NCBI GenBank assembly: GCA_947460575.1
Contig: CANHIJ010000002.1
Span: 34,397 to 98,396, forward strand
Source of the DNA: Verrucomicrobiales bacterium
Lineage (GTDB): Bacteria; Verrucomicrobiota; Verrucomicrobiia; Verrucomicrobiales; V1-33
Length of the DNA: 64,000 nucleotides
Direction: 5' to 3'
Shown here: piece by piece, positions 50,579 to 59,923 of the stretch
Numbering within the stretch: position 1 is the first letter of the stretch
Layout: each line of letters opens with the position of its first letter
The notes under the pieces: model-generated
What the model was told of the DNA's origin: nothing
The model's input: only the letters and a program-made list of their open reading frames with translations
Database searches by the model: none
Program-made: the position numbers and the translations under genes

Positions 50579-53500
50579 TCAGCGCTCGGCTACGCCGTCC
50601 TCGGGGGCCGCTTCCGTGGTCAAGATCTGGGAAGTAGAGAGCCCAAAAACGGAGGGATCGTACATCAACTCAATCCGCGCCGACGGGACCACCACCTTGC
50701 CCTCGGCGACGACCCGGGCCAGGTAGCTCACCGTAGAACTGCCCTGCCCCTCAAAGAAATCGCGAAAGAAAAGGACCCGATCGCGCCTGATTTCCGTGTG
50801 GTCGCAGCCCCAGGTGGGCTCACCTGCGGCGGCGTTGGGGGCGGCCGCCATGGAAGTGAAATTGGCATTCACGGCCTCCAAAGTGGCGGGCAGCGGGTCG
50901 TCGATGGCCAAAAACTGGCCGGAGGCGGGCAATTCCAGTTTGAGGGAAACCCGCACCAAATCCCCCACTCGCAGGGACTCCGCTTCTGAAAGCGACCCAT
51001 CTGGGGCCACTTTTTGCCACTGGCGGGCGATGCCCAACCCGGCCTTGCGGGCGGGTTGGGGGCCGGCCGGAGCGCGGGAAGTGATCTCGATTTTCGCGAA
51101 AAGGCGTTGTCCCGTGGGCAAGGCCGCGCGGAGGACTGGCAACTCGCCGCCCGATGTGAAGTTTGCGTTTAAAGTCTGCGCTTCCGCGGTAGCGGAAAAC
51201 TTGAATTCCCGCGGCACCCCGTTGATCGACAGCACGGCCGCCTCGCCCCCCTTCCAGGGCGGAGCTGTCGCGGCTTCCTGTGCCAGCGCCCGCAGAACCC
51301 AAGAGTTCGAGAGCGTATTGAGCCAGTCCCCCCGCGAGCTGCGCGCCGCCACCAGGCGGGCCATTTCCGCATCTGCGGCGGGATCTTTCAACTTGGACAA
51401 GGCCATGACCCGCAGGGCCTGAGTGCTGGAGGCGCCAAACCAATTTTCCTCCTCGCGGGGCTTGGAAAAGGCCAATGCCCGGCGCGCCATCTCCGCTGGC
51501 CCCGCGCTCTCCACAATCGCCAGCGCCAGGAGCGCCCGCCCACTCGGGAGCAGCGAACCTAGCTTAGCCAACAATATCTCGTGATAGGCGGGCTCCGCTT
51601 TGCCGAGGAAGGCCAGTGCATAGGCCGCGTAAGCCTGTTCCGTCAGCCATGCGGAATCGCGGCGCTCGGCGCGAAGGGCTTCAGAGAGCCACTTGGCCAA
51701 GGACTCCAGCCGCTGCGGCGGCACCTTGGCCCCAGATTGCGCGGCCATCGCCAAGCCCACCGCGCCATGGGCGCTCGCCCAGAGCAGCGGTTCGGCGCCC
51801 CCCGGCCAATAGGCCAAGCCCCCCGAACTGGTCTGCATGGACAACAAGCGGTCGGCTCCGCTCTGGATCACCTCGGCAATTTCCTGGTCCGGCCGATTCA
51901 GGTCCGGCAACATTTTTTTGAGGTCCCGCAGGGTGAGCCAAGGGATCAGAGAAGACATCGTTTGCTCAACGCAGCCGTAGGGATAGTGCAGCAGCTGGAG
52001 CACGGCCTGGGCGCCATCCAGCAGGCGGCTATTGGACAAAGTGACCGCCACCTGGCCGTGGCTCCCTTCCAACAGTTCCGCCCGCACCGGAGCCAACAGG
52101 TTGGCCCCGTTGTCGGTGCTGGTCAGGGTTTTGAACTGAATCTCGCGCCGCAAGGGTTCCGCCAGGCCCACCGCGAACTTCGACTCCACGGCGTCCGCGA
52201 GCAGCGGAGCGGTGGCGCAGGACGCTTTCCACTGCAAAGTGAGGGGGCCGTCGGCGATAAACCTGGCGGGGAAATCCAGCGCCTTGGACTGCTGGGCCTC
52301 CAGGTGCAGGCTGCGGCGCAAGCGCCGCCCCTCCAGCGGTTGGCGACTGGTGGGATCGAGCAGCGCGAGGTGCTCGTCGCCGAGCAGTTCCACCGAGATC
52401 TCCCCCGCCTGGTCCGTGCTGTTGTGCAAAATCGCCTTGAGGGTGACCTCATCTCCCACATTGGCAAAGCGGGGCAAAGCTGGCTCCAGCATGAGGGGCT
52501 GATTGACCAAAAAGCTTCCCTCGGCCCGGCCAAAGCGCGAAGTCCCCTCGGAGGCCACGGCGGCGAGGCGAAATTTGGTCAATCGGTCCGGGGCGGCAAA
52601 ACTCACCGTCACGGTGCCTTGAGCGCCGGTGCGCAGGGCGCCGTGCCAGTAGGCCGTCGGCTTAAAATCGCGCCGCATCGGCAGCCCCGCTTCCTCGCCT
52701 TCGCCGCCGCCGCCGATGACGATGCCCTTGTTTTCAAAGCGGCGCTTTTCCGGGTCCTCGGGAAGGAGTCGCTGCAGAGAAATCCCCGTCCGCACCCCCA
52801 GCGGGCTGTCGCGGTGAAAAACGGAGTTTGCATCCGGCACCTCCCACGGCATGAGGCTGAGGATGCCCTCGTCCACCGCCCAGAGGGCCAATTCAGCGCC
52901 CGGGACGGGCTTTCCCTTTCCATCGCGCACCGTGGCCACGACCTCGACCATCCCGCGGGGGCGCACCTCCGGCGCACTCGGCCGCAGCTCCACAGCCAAC
53001 TGGTTGAGCTTGCTGGCCACCCGCAGTTGCGTGTAGCCCACCCGATAGTCGGGCTGCGGGTGGGCGCGCGGGTCGTCGGCCCCGCCCCGCACCTGCATCA
53101 CCGAGACGAAGACGTTGGGCGCCCAGGATTCCTCCACTTTCACCTGCACGCTTCCGCCCACCTCCACTCGCTGAAGCGTCGCCTGGAGCACCTTCTCGCG
53201 CTCCACGGTCACGAGGGCCATGCCGGAAAAGGGGGACTTGACTACCACGCGGGCCGTCTCCCCGGGTTGGTACTCGGCCTTATCCGTCAGCAGCTCCATT
53301 TTTACTCCGCTCCCCTGCTCCCAGTCCGCCCCATCGGCTCCGTAGACGTCGATGCGGGTCACCGTGCGCACCGAGCGCCCGGCCGCGTCGGCGGCGGTGA
53401 AGGTCAGCTGGTGGGTTCCCACTTCCTGGGGATGGAAAGTCCAGGCGGCTTCCTGGCCGAGCTTGGGGGAGACCGTCAAAGCCTCCTCCCCCGCGGGGAT

Positions 53501-56341
53501 GAAACTCAGTTCATTGCGCACCTCTGTGCCTCCTCCGGCCGTCTGGACCCGAACTGCGTTCCAGGAGATGCGCTCCACCTGCACCTGGGTCGGCACCGCC
53601 GCCGCCCAGCGCTCGCCGTCTCGGCGCACCGCCACCAGAGACAGCGGGATGGCCGCTCCCACCTGGACCGCCTGGCGGGGAACGCGCACTCCCAGGTAGA
53701 AGTCGGAACTGTGCACCGTCCGCTCCCACTCCCTGGCGATGGTCTGTTGGTTTAAATCCGTAACCTCCGCGCTCACCGAGGCCAGCTTCGGGCCCGGCAC
53801 TCCAAACGAGGACGGAATCTTGGCCTCCAGCAGTGCCTGGCCTTTAGCGCTCAGCTTGGTCGTTCCCTGGCCCGTCAAAAGAGGGTTTGGCGCCGCCTCC
53901 CCGCGGATTGATTGGTAGGTCTGCCCGTCAAAAACGTAAGAGTGCTCGGCGTAACAAAAGCGGTAGTCATCGAATCCGCGCGGCGCAAAGGCCGCCTGGG
54001 CGAGGCGCGTCGACCAAGTCAACTGGGCCGTCCCCAAAGCCTTGCCCATCAGGTAAGTGGCCTGGAGGGGAACTTGCACAATTTCTGCGCCCTCGACCAC
54101 TCCGGCCTCGTCGAAGGTGAGGTTGAAGGCGTTGGGCTGATACTCCTGCACCAGGACGCGGTACTGGAAAACGCCTTCGGGCGCGTCGCCCGCTTCCTCC
54201 TCGGCGGCCGCGGCCACCTGAGGCCGGAGAAACTCAATGCGCAGCAGGTGCCAGCCCAGGCCCTGGGCGGGAAGCTTGATGGCCTCGGAAAAGGATCCCC
54301 CCTCCGAGAAGGAGATTTCGCGGGCAAAGATGGTGCGGCCCTGGGGATCGAACAAAGAGAGCTGCGCCCGACGCTGCGTTGGAAGACTCAAAACCCCGGC
54401 CTGGCGCATCCGAGCTATGGCCTTAAAAAAGACGGTCTCCCCGGGTTGGTACACTGGGCGCTCCGAAAACAGCAACACCTCTGGAACTGGGAGGGCCGCG
54501 GCATCTTCGGCGGGCAGGTCAAAGGCCCAGCGGGACAGCTCCATCTGGCCGCTCCCCAGCGGCACCCCCCGCAGGTCTTCCCCAGCCTGCGCCACCAGCC
54601 AGCGGCCCGATTCCCAGGGAAGCACCGCGAGGCCGTCGGCCCCGGTGATGGCCGAATCCATCAGTTCGCTCTCCTCGGAGTAAGTGCGCAGGGCGGCGGC
54701 CGCCAGCGGCGCGCCGGTGGTGTGGGAAAAAGCGTACACCAGCGCCTGCGCTCCGGCCATTTTCCAAGCCAGCCCGATGTCGGACAACTGCACCACCGCC
54801 TGCGCCCCCAGCGCGTGCTCGGATTTGAGCTCTATTTTGGGCTCGCCCTCCACGCTGATAAAATAAATGCCTGGCCGCCGCGGCGCTCCCAGGACCTCGT
54901 CCCACTTCCAGCCAAAGCGCTCGGTGCGGTCGAGCGCCACCGCACTGGGCAAAGTTTCCTGCCAGACCGTTTGACCGGGGATTACCGCCCAGGGCAAGCG
55001 GAAGCTCCCGCGGCCCTCCGCCTCTTCGAGGCCCTCGCAAGCGGCATAGCCTTTGAGGAGAAAGATGGCCGCCTCCGGCTTGGCCCGCTTGATTTTGACC
55101 CTCACGGAATTGAGGTTGGCCGCGCGGAAGCCGAACTCCCCCTGGCCCCCGATCCACTGGGCGTGGTCGAAGGCTGGCAGGCTGAGCTCCGGGCCACAGG
55201 GCGCAAAGGGCGCCTTTTCCACAAAGGGCTCGGCCAGCGCCGTGCCGTCCTCGGCCGCCAGGCCCGCGGGAACGCGCACCGCATAGGCGGTCCCCAGCAG
55301 GAATGCCCCCGTGGCCGTCAGGGTCTGGCCCGACGCCTTCCAGGCGAGCCCCTCGGGGACGGGTTCGAGCCCGATACGGCGGACCCATTCCTCTGGCGCG
55401 AGGGCGGCGAGCGGCTTGTTGAAGGAGATCTGCAGTTCCCGCGGGCTGTCCAGTGCGGCCTCGGCGCGGAGACCCGACGCCAGCAGGGGCTTAATGTCGC
55501 CGCAGGGAATCTCTAGGGCCTCGCGGAGGCGCGCTTGGCCGCTGGCATTGGCCAAGTCGGTGGGCAGTTTAAAAAGCCAGCCATCTCCGACGGGCAGCGG
55601 CGCGACTGGGACCACCGCCACCGCGGAGACAGCGGGAGCCTCTGCGGCGGGGACCCGCGCGGCGTCGGCCTGTTCCTCCCGCGTCCCCACGGCGGCGGAA
55701 TGCCTGCCCAATTCCTGCACCAGCGGGCGGCGCGCGCGCGCCGCCATGGTGTGGCCCGCCTTGTCGACAAAAAACCCGCTGCGGGCCACCGCGACGGGGT
55801 CGACGGCGTCGTTGAAATACAGGGTGATCTCGGGCCGCCGCGGCGCTTGATCGAGAAAGGAAAAATGCCGCGGCCAATGCTCCTGCACTTCCAAGGTCGG
55901 CCCGACCATGCGGGCTGGAGCTGCGGCCACCAGCCGACCGGCGGCGTCTTTTAAACCGGGGGCCAAGGCCACGCTCCAGGTCTGCCCGAGCGGCAGCAGG
56001 CCAACTGGCTCCAGCGCGCCGCTGCGCGAGCTGTTCCAGCGAAACCGCGCCGTCAGCGGCGGGTCGATCTGCAGCACCTCTGCGGCATCCTGCGCCTGAC
56101 CCACCAGGGAGGCGGCCACCATAGGAGCGGCAAACTGCACCTCCAGCGAGGCCTCGTCCCGCCAAGGGCCCGCGGGGACCGCGATCAGGGCCTCCTCTCC
56201 GACCGCAGGGGCTTGGGCCTCGGCTGCGGGGGTCACCTCAGCCGCCGCGCCGCCCTGAGGGGCCGCGGCCGGGGCCGTGCCCAGCGCCCAGAGCCAAGTT
56301 AAATTAACCCAAAAAAGACCTGCCGCGGCGCGCGAATGCAT
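50579..56341 (-). CDS. bacterial alpha-2-macroglobulin family protein
   Basis: 1920-residue exported protein, a broad-range protease trap. The N-terminus is a signal peptide (LFWVNLTWLWALGTAPAAA), without a lipobox Cys. MG-type beta-sandwich domains fill the first 1200 residues (VFKLPTDL-style strands; VYQPGETVFFKAIARM; DKAEYQPGETARVVVKSPF). The A2M domain has DRLTKFRLAAVASEG. The thioester site is intact: GCVEQ with Cys1457 and Gln1460, followed by the helical complement-like domain (LLSMQTSSGGLAYWPGG) and a C-terminal receptor-like domain. Many bacterial A2M genes lie beside a penicillin-binding protein 1C gene, which is absent here. It is a single-gene unit with an AT-rich upstream gap. 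Confidence 0.95.
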   Translation of the reverse strand: MHSRAAAGLFWVNLTWLWALGTAPAAAPQGGAAAEVTPAAEAQAPAVGEEALIAVPAGPWRDEASLEVQFAAPMVAASLVGQAQDAAEVLQIDPPLTARFRWNSSRSGALEPVGLLPLGQTWSVALAPGLKDAAGRLVAAAPARMVGPTLEVQEHWPRHFSFLDQAPRRPEITLYFNDAVDPVAVARSGFFVDKAGHTMAARARRPLVQELGRHSAAVGTREEQADAARVPAAEAPAVSAVAVVPVAPLPVGDGWLFKLPTDLANASGQARLREALEIPCGDIKPLLASGLRAEAALDSPRELQISFNKPLAALAPEEWVRRIGLEPVPEGLAWKASGQTLTATGAFLLGTAYAVRVPAGLAAEDGTALAEPFVEKAPFAPCGPELSLPAFDHAQWIGGQGEFGFRAANLNSVRVKIKRAKPEAAIFLLKGYAACEGLEEAEGRGSFRLPWAVIPGQTVWQETLPSAVALDRTERFGWKWDEVLGAPRRPGIYFISVEGEPKIELKSEHALGAQAVVQLSDIGLAWKMAGAQALVYAFSHTTGAPLAAAALRTYSEESELMDSAITGADGLAVLPWESGRWLVAQAGEDLRGVPLGSGQMELSRWAFDLPAEDAAALPVPEVLLFSERPVYQPGETVFFKAIARMRQAGVLSLPTQRRAQLSLFDPQGRTIFAREISFSEGGSFSEAIKLPAQGLGWHLLRIEFLRPQVAAAAEEEAGDAPEGVFQYRVLVQEYQPNAFNLTFDEAGVVEGAEIVQVPLQATYLMGKALGTAQLTWSTRLAQAAFAPRGFDDYRFCYAEHSYVFDGQTYQSIRGEAAPNPLLTGQGTTKLSAKGQALLEAKIPSSFGVPGPKLASVSAEVTDLNQQTIAREWERTVHSSDFYLGVRVPRQAVQVGAAIPLSLVAVRRDGERWAAAVPTQVQVERISWNAVRVQTAGGGTEVRNELSFIPAGEEALTVSPKLGQEAAWTFHPQEVGTHQLTFTAADAAGRSVRTVTRIDVYGADGADWEQGSGVKMELLTDKAEYQPGETARVVVKSPFSGMALVTVEREKVLQATLQRVEVGGSVQVKVEESWAPNVFVSVMQVRGGADDPRAHPQPDYRVGYTQLRVASKLNQLAVELRPSAPEVRPRGMVEVVATVRDGKGKPVPGAELALWAVDEGILSLMPWEVPDANSVFHRDSPLGVRTGISLQRLLPEDPEKRRFENKGIVIGGGGEGEEAGLPMRRDFKPTAYWHGALRTGAQGTVTVSFAAPDRLTKFRLAAVASEGTSRFGRAEGSFLVNQPLMLEPALPRFANVGDEVTLKAILHNSTDQAGEISVELLGDEHLALLDPTSRQPLEGRRLRRSLHLEAQQSKALDFPARFIADGPLTLQWKASCATAPLLADAVESKFAVGLAEPLRREIQFKTLTSTDNGANLLAPVRAELLEGSHGQVAVTLSNSRLLDGAQAVLQLLHYPYGCVEQTMSSLIPWLTLRDLKKMLPDLNRPDQEIAEVIQSGADRLLSMQTSSGGLAYWPGGAEPLLWASAHGAVGLAMAAQSGAKVPPQRLESLAKWLSEALRAERRDSAWLTEQAYAAYALAFLGKAEPAYHEILLAKLGSLLPSGRALLALAIVESAGPAEMARRALAFSKPREEENWFGASSTQALRVMALSKLKDPAADAEMARLVAARSSRGDWLNTLSNSWVLRALAQEAATAPPWKGGEAAVLSINGVPREFKFSATAEAQTLNANFTSGGELPVLRAALPTGQRLFAKIEITSRAPAGPQPARKAGLGIARQWQKVAPDGSLSEAESLRVGDLVRVSLKLELPASGQFLAIDDPLPATLEAVNANFTSMAAAPNAAAGEPTWGCDHTEIRRDRVLFFRDFFEGQGSSTVSYLARVVAEGKVVVPSARIELMYDPSVFGLSTSQILTTEAAPEDGVAER

Positions 56342-56516
56342 ATTGTTTTAAAAAGTTTCCCCAATATAACTAACTGCCCACAAATAGCACTAAGAATTAG
56401 CGGCAGGCTCAAGGGGGGGCTGGGCCCCTAGCCCGGCTCTGGGCGGGCCGCGCCCCCCTAAGCGGCAGACCGGGGGCCGCGGGCCGGGGCGCCTCCGAAA
56501 AGCCCGCACTGCTCCG

Positions 56517-56978
56517 CTAGCGCAGCTGTTCCCAGCCGGTGACCCGGTTTCGGCTGAAGCGGACCTCCAGGGTCGTCACCGAGGCGTAGTCCGGCGGCAA
56601 GTCCATCCCCGGCCACCACGAATCCCAAAAACCACCGGAGGGGCCGCCGCCGTAGCCGAAGGGGTAGCCGTAACTGATCGCCAGGCCGGTGCGGTACACG
56701 GGCCGCAGCTCAGTGTAGCGCCAGCGCTCGTAGGGCTTTCCGTTTTCGCTGCCCCGCAGCACCCGGTCGGGCCGACCGAGCGCCAAGTACACGGCATCTG
56801 GCGTCATGCCCTCGACCACTCGGCCCTGGTGCACCGCCTGTTGGTGCGCCTCGGGCAGGGCTTGGTAGAGCTGGGGAGCCTGGGCCACGCGGCGGCTTGG
56901 GGTGGATGCGGCGCAGGCGGCCAACAGCAGGGCGGCGCCCCCAGCGCCGAGGCGAGCAAAGAGGTGGCGGAGCTTCAT
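56517..56978 (-). CDS. lipoprotein, BamE/SmpA-like fold possible
   Basis: 153 residues from ATG 56978. The lipobox LLLAAC (Cys about 22) marks a lipoprotein. The core VVEGMTPDAVYLALGRPDRVLRG then YERWRYTE resembles the G-M-T...V..ALG-P pattern of SmpA/OmlA/BamE-type proteins, although the C-terminal part (GYPFGYGGGPSGGFWDSWWP) is Gly/Trp-rich and different. Upstream extension of the frame to 57134 is antisense to moaA and rejected. A role in outer-membrane protein assembly would be speculation. Confidence 0.78.
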   Translation of the reverse strand: MKLRHLFARLGAGGAALLLAACAASTPSRRVAQAPQLYQALPEAHQQAVHQGRVVEGMTPDAVYLALGRPDRVLRGSENGKPYERWRYTELRPVYRTGLAISYGYPFGYGGGPSGGFWDSWWPGMDLPPDYASVTTLEVRFSRNRVTGWEQLR

Positions 56979-57072
56979 AGATTGGGGGCCAAAAGACACA
57001 GGGCCCAAGGGAAAGGCAAGGGCGCGGGATTTCCGGCTGCATTTTTCGGGAATCCTGCTGAGGTAGCGTGGC

Positions 57073-58080
57073 GTGGAAGATCCCTTTGGCCATTTAATTT
57101 CGTACCTTCGGCTCAGCATTACAGACCGGTGCAATGAGCGCTGCCACTATTGCATGCCCGAGGAGCTGCAGACCTGGCTGCCCCGGAGCGAGCTCCTCAC
57201 CTACGAGGAAATCCTCCGCTGCGTCCGCGCCGGGGTCGCCCTGGGCATCCACAAGCTGCGCGTCACCGGCGGCGAACCCCTCACCCGCCGCGACGTCATC
57301 CCCTTTATCGCCCAACTCCGCGCCATCCCCGGCATCGACGACATCGGCCTCTCCACCAACGGCACCCTCCTCTCCGACCTCCAGCCCGACGGCCGCAGCA
57401 CCGCCGCCCACCTTCGCGCCGCGGGCGTTCGCACCGTCAATATCTCGCTGGACACCCTTGACCCCGCCGCCTACGCCGCGGTCACCGGGCGCGACCTCCT
57501 CCCCAAGGTTCTGGCGGGCATTGCGGCGGCGCGCGCCGCGGGCTTTGACCAGATCAAGCTCAACTGCGTCCTCATGAAGGACCGCCACCAGGACCCCGCG
57601 GCCCTCCCCGATTTGCTGGATTTCGCCCATCAACAGGGCTGCCTGCTGCGCTTCATCGAGCTGATGCCGGTGACCTCTCGGGAGCTCCTCGAAGACCGCA
57701 GCTTCCTCCCCACCGCCACCGCCCGCCGCCTCCTCGAAGCCCGCACTGGCCCCCTCGTGCCGCGCCCCGACTTCAAGACCAACGGCCCCGCCTCCTACTA
57801 CGCGGTCCCCGGGCGCGACCAATTGGTCGGCTTTATCGGGGCCATGACCAACCTCCACTTCTGCGAGTCCTGCAACAAGCTGCGCCTCACCTCCGACGGC
57901 AAATTGCGCCCCTGCCTGGGCAGCCACCTCGAGTTTGATCTCCGCGCCGTCCTCCGCGCTGGGGCCGACGACGCCGCCCTCAAAGCCTTTTTCCTCCAAG
58001 TGGTCGCCCGCAAGCCCAAGGAGCACGACTTCCGGACCACCTATCAACCCGGCCGCCACATGACCGCCATCGGCGGCTAG
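57073..58080 (+). CDS. moaA: GTP 3',8-cyclase MoaA (molybdenum cofactor biosynthesis)
   Basis: Radical SAM enzyme that converts GTP to 3',8-cyclo-GTP, the first step of molybdopterin synthesis. It is 335 residues from GTG 57073. The N-terminal [4Fe-4S] motif is CNERCHYC (Cys20, 24, 27), RVTGGEPL binds SAM, and the C-terminal cluster is CESCNKLRLTSDGKLRPC. No other moa/moe genes are in the window. The upstream 95 bases are shared with the divergent lipoprotein gene. It is 31 bases before the ABC transporter gene and may share its transcript. Confidence 0.95.
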   Translation: MEDPFGHLISYLRLSITDRCNERCHYCMPEELQTWLPRSELLTYEEILRCVRAGVALGIHKLRVTGGEPLTRRDVIPFIAQLRAIPGIDDIGLSTNGTLLSDLQPDGRSTAAHLRAAGVRTVNISLDTLDPAAYAAVTGRDLLPKVLAGIAAARAAGFDQIKLNCVLMKDRHQDPAALPDLLDFAHQQGCLLRFIELMPVTSRELLEDRSFLPTATARRLLEARTGPLVPRPDFKTNGPASYYAVPGRDQLVGFIGAMTNLHFCESCNKLRLTSDGKLRPCLGSHLEFDLRAVLRAGADDAALKAFFLQVVARKPKEHDFRTTYQPGRHMTAIGG

Positions 58081-58111
58081 CCTTCCCGCTTCCCCACCCG
58101 CCTCGCTTGCC

Positions 58112-59809
58112 ATGCTCACCGTCGCCGACCTCACCTTCGCCATCCCCGGCGACGAAACCGCCCTGCCCCTCCTCGACCAAGTCAGCTTTTCCCTGCCCCC
58201 GGGGCACTTCATGGCCATCGTCGGCCCCTCTGGCTGCGGCAAGACCACGCTGCTTAAAATCATCGCCGGACTCCAGCCCGAAACCTCGGGCCACCTCCTC
58301 TGGCGGGGCCAAGACCTGGCCGAAGGCGGCGAATTGGAGGCCTCCGAACTCGGCTACGTTCCCCAATTCAGCATCGCCCACGACCCGCTCACCGTGACCG
58401 AGTGCATCGAAAACGCCGCCCGCCTGCGCACTCGACTCCGCGGCGAGGCCCTCGATGCCGCGGTCGACCAGGCCCTCCGCCTCACCGGCCTCGCCGACCT
58501 CAACGAGCACCGCGTCGCCATCCTCTCCGGCGGCCAAAAGCGCCGCCTCGGCCTGGCCATGGAATTGGTCAGCCAGCCAGCCCTCCTCCTCTGCGACGAA
58601 GTCACCAGCGGACTCGACCCCCGCAGCGCTTCAGAAATCGTCCACCTCCTCCACAACCTCTCCCGCCACTCCGGCCGCAGCGTCATCACCGTCACCCACA
58701 GCCTCGACGACCTGGATCTCTACGACAGCGTCCTCGTCCTCACCGCGGGCCGGGTTGCCTTTCACGGTGCGCCCTCCGCCCTGGCCCACTACTTTAGCGT
58801 GGCCGACCCCAGCGAAATCTACCCGCGCCTCGCCCAGCGCCTGCCGTCTGGCTGGCACGAGTCTTGGCTCAAGCGGCGCGACTTTTACGCCCAAAACCTC
58901 CCCTCTGCCGCCCCTGAGCCCGCCGCCCCGCGGGAGGAATCCCCCCCGGCGCTCCCCGGTTTGTTGCGCCAGCTCCTCGTCCTCCTCTCCCGCCGCGTCA
59001 CCCTCTTTTTTCGCGACCGCACCCAGCTCGGCCTCCACCTGGCGCTGCTTTTTGGCTTTCCGCTCCTCGTGGTGCTCTTCGCCCCCGACGGCATCGGCGC
59101 CATGCCGGAAAACCCCGGCCACAGCGACCTCAACCTCCGCGAAGCCATGCAGATTCAAGTCCGCGCCGTCGAGGGCCAATCCCGCCTCGGCGGCCTCATC
59201 TCCGGTCTGGTGATGTTCCAAGTCGTCCTCCTCACCCTGATGGGCGCCAACAACGCCTCGCGCGAAATCGCCGGCGAGCGCCTCATCTATGAAAAAGAGC
59301 GCCTCGCCGGCCTGCGCCCCGCCGCCTACCTCTTGAGCAAAGCCGCCTTCCTCAGCGTGCTCGTCGCCGCCCAATCCCTCTGGATGGCCCTCTTCGTCGA
59401 CTACTTCGCCCATCTCCCCGGCTCCCTGCCCGACCGCGCCCTCCTCCTCCTCCTCGTCAACGGCGCCATGACCGCCGTTTGTCTAGCCATCAGCGCCCTG
59501 CTCCGCTCCCCCGACCAGGCCTCCCTCCTCAGCATCTACCTGGTCGGCTTCCAGCTCCCCCTTTCCGGCGCCGTCTTGGCCCTTCCCGCCGCCCTCGAAA
59601 AAGGCATCCAGCCCTTCATTGCCGCCTATTGGAGTTGGTCCGGCCAACTCGCCGCCATGCGGCCCACCGATTACTTCGTCGCCCTCAACCGCGCCATCCC
59701 CACTCCCGTCGTCAGCGATCCCAGCCTCCCCCTCACCATCCTCACCTTCCACCTCGCCGTCGGCCTCGTCTTCGCCTGGATCGGCTGCCAGCGCCAACAC
59801 TGGGACTGA
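58112..59809 (+). CDS. ABC transporter half-molecule, ABCG-like (ATPase fused to ABC2 membrane domain)
   Basis: 565 residues. ATPase domain first: Walker A GPSGCGKT at 38-45, signature LSGGQKRRLGLAMEL, Walker B ALLLCDEVTSGLDP, H-loop VTHSLDDLDLYD. The membrane part begins at about residue 290 (LLSRRVTLFFRDRTQLGLHLALL) with six hydrophobic segments of ABC2 type. NBD-TMD order in one chain is that of ABCG (White) transporters, so it should dimerise. Bacterial members export lipids, drugs or unknown compounds. Substrate unknown. Confidence 0.88.
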   Translation: MLTVADLTFAIPGDETALPLLDQVSFSLPPGHFMAIVGPSGCGKTTLLKIIAGLQPETSGHLLWRGQDLAEGGELEASELGYVPQFSIAHDPLTVTECIENAARLRTRLRGEALDAAVDQALRLTGLADLNEHRVAILSGGQKRRLGLAMELVSQPALLLCDEVTSGLDPRSASEIVHLLHNLSRHSGRSVITVTHSLDDLDLYDSVLVLTAGRVAFHGAPSALAHYFSVADPSEIYPRLAQRLPSGWHESWLKRRDFYAQNLPSAAPEPAAPREESPPALPGLLRQLLVLLSRRVTLFFRDRTQLGLHLALLFGFPLLVVLFAPDGIGAMPENPGHSDLNLREAMQIQVRAVEGQSRLGGLISGLVMFQVVLLTLMGANNASREIAGERLIYEKERLAGLRPAAYLLSKAAFLSVLVAAQSLWMALFVDYFAHLPGSLPDRALLLLLVNGAMTAVCLAISALLRSPDQASLLSIYLVGFQLPLSGAVLALPAALEKGIQPFIAAYWSWSGQLAAMRPTDYFVALNRAIPTPVVSDPSLPLTILTFHLAVGLVFAWIGCQRQHWD

Positions 59810-59923
59810 ACCCCGCGGCCCCGCCCGCCACCCCCCCGCGGCCTTTAGGCGATTTTGCCTTCCCCCCTTGACCCTGCCGCGGCCAAGCTCCTACCTGAGG
59901 CCCCACTGAGGTATTTTCCCAAG

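Noticed and set aside
59855..59923. TTG start adding 23 residues to PurF
   Set aside because: The extra residues are not family-like, and ATG at 59924 puts the nucleophile Cys after a normal short propeptide.
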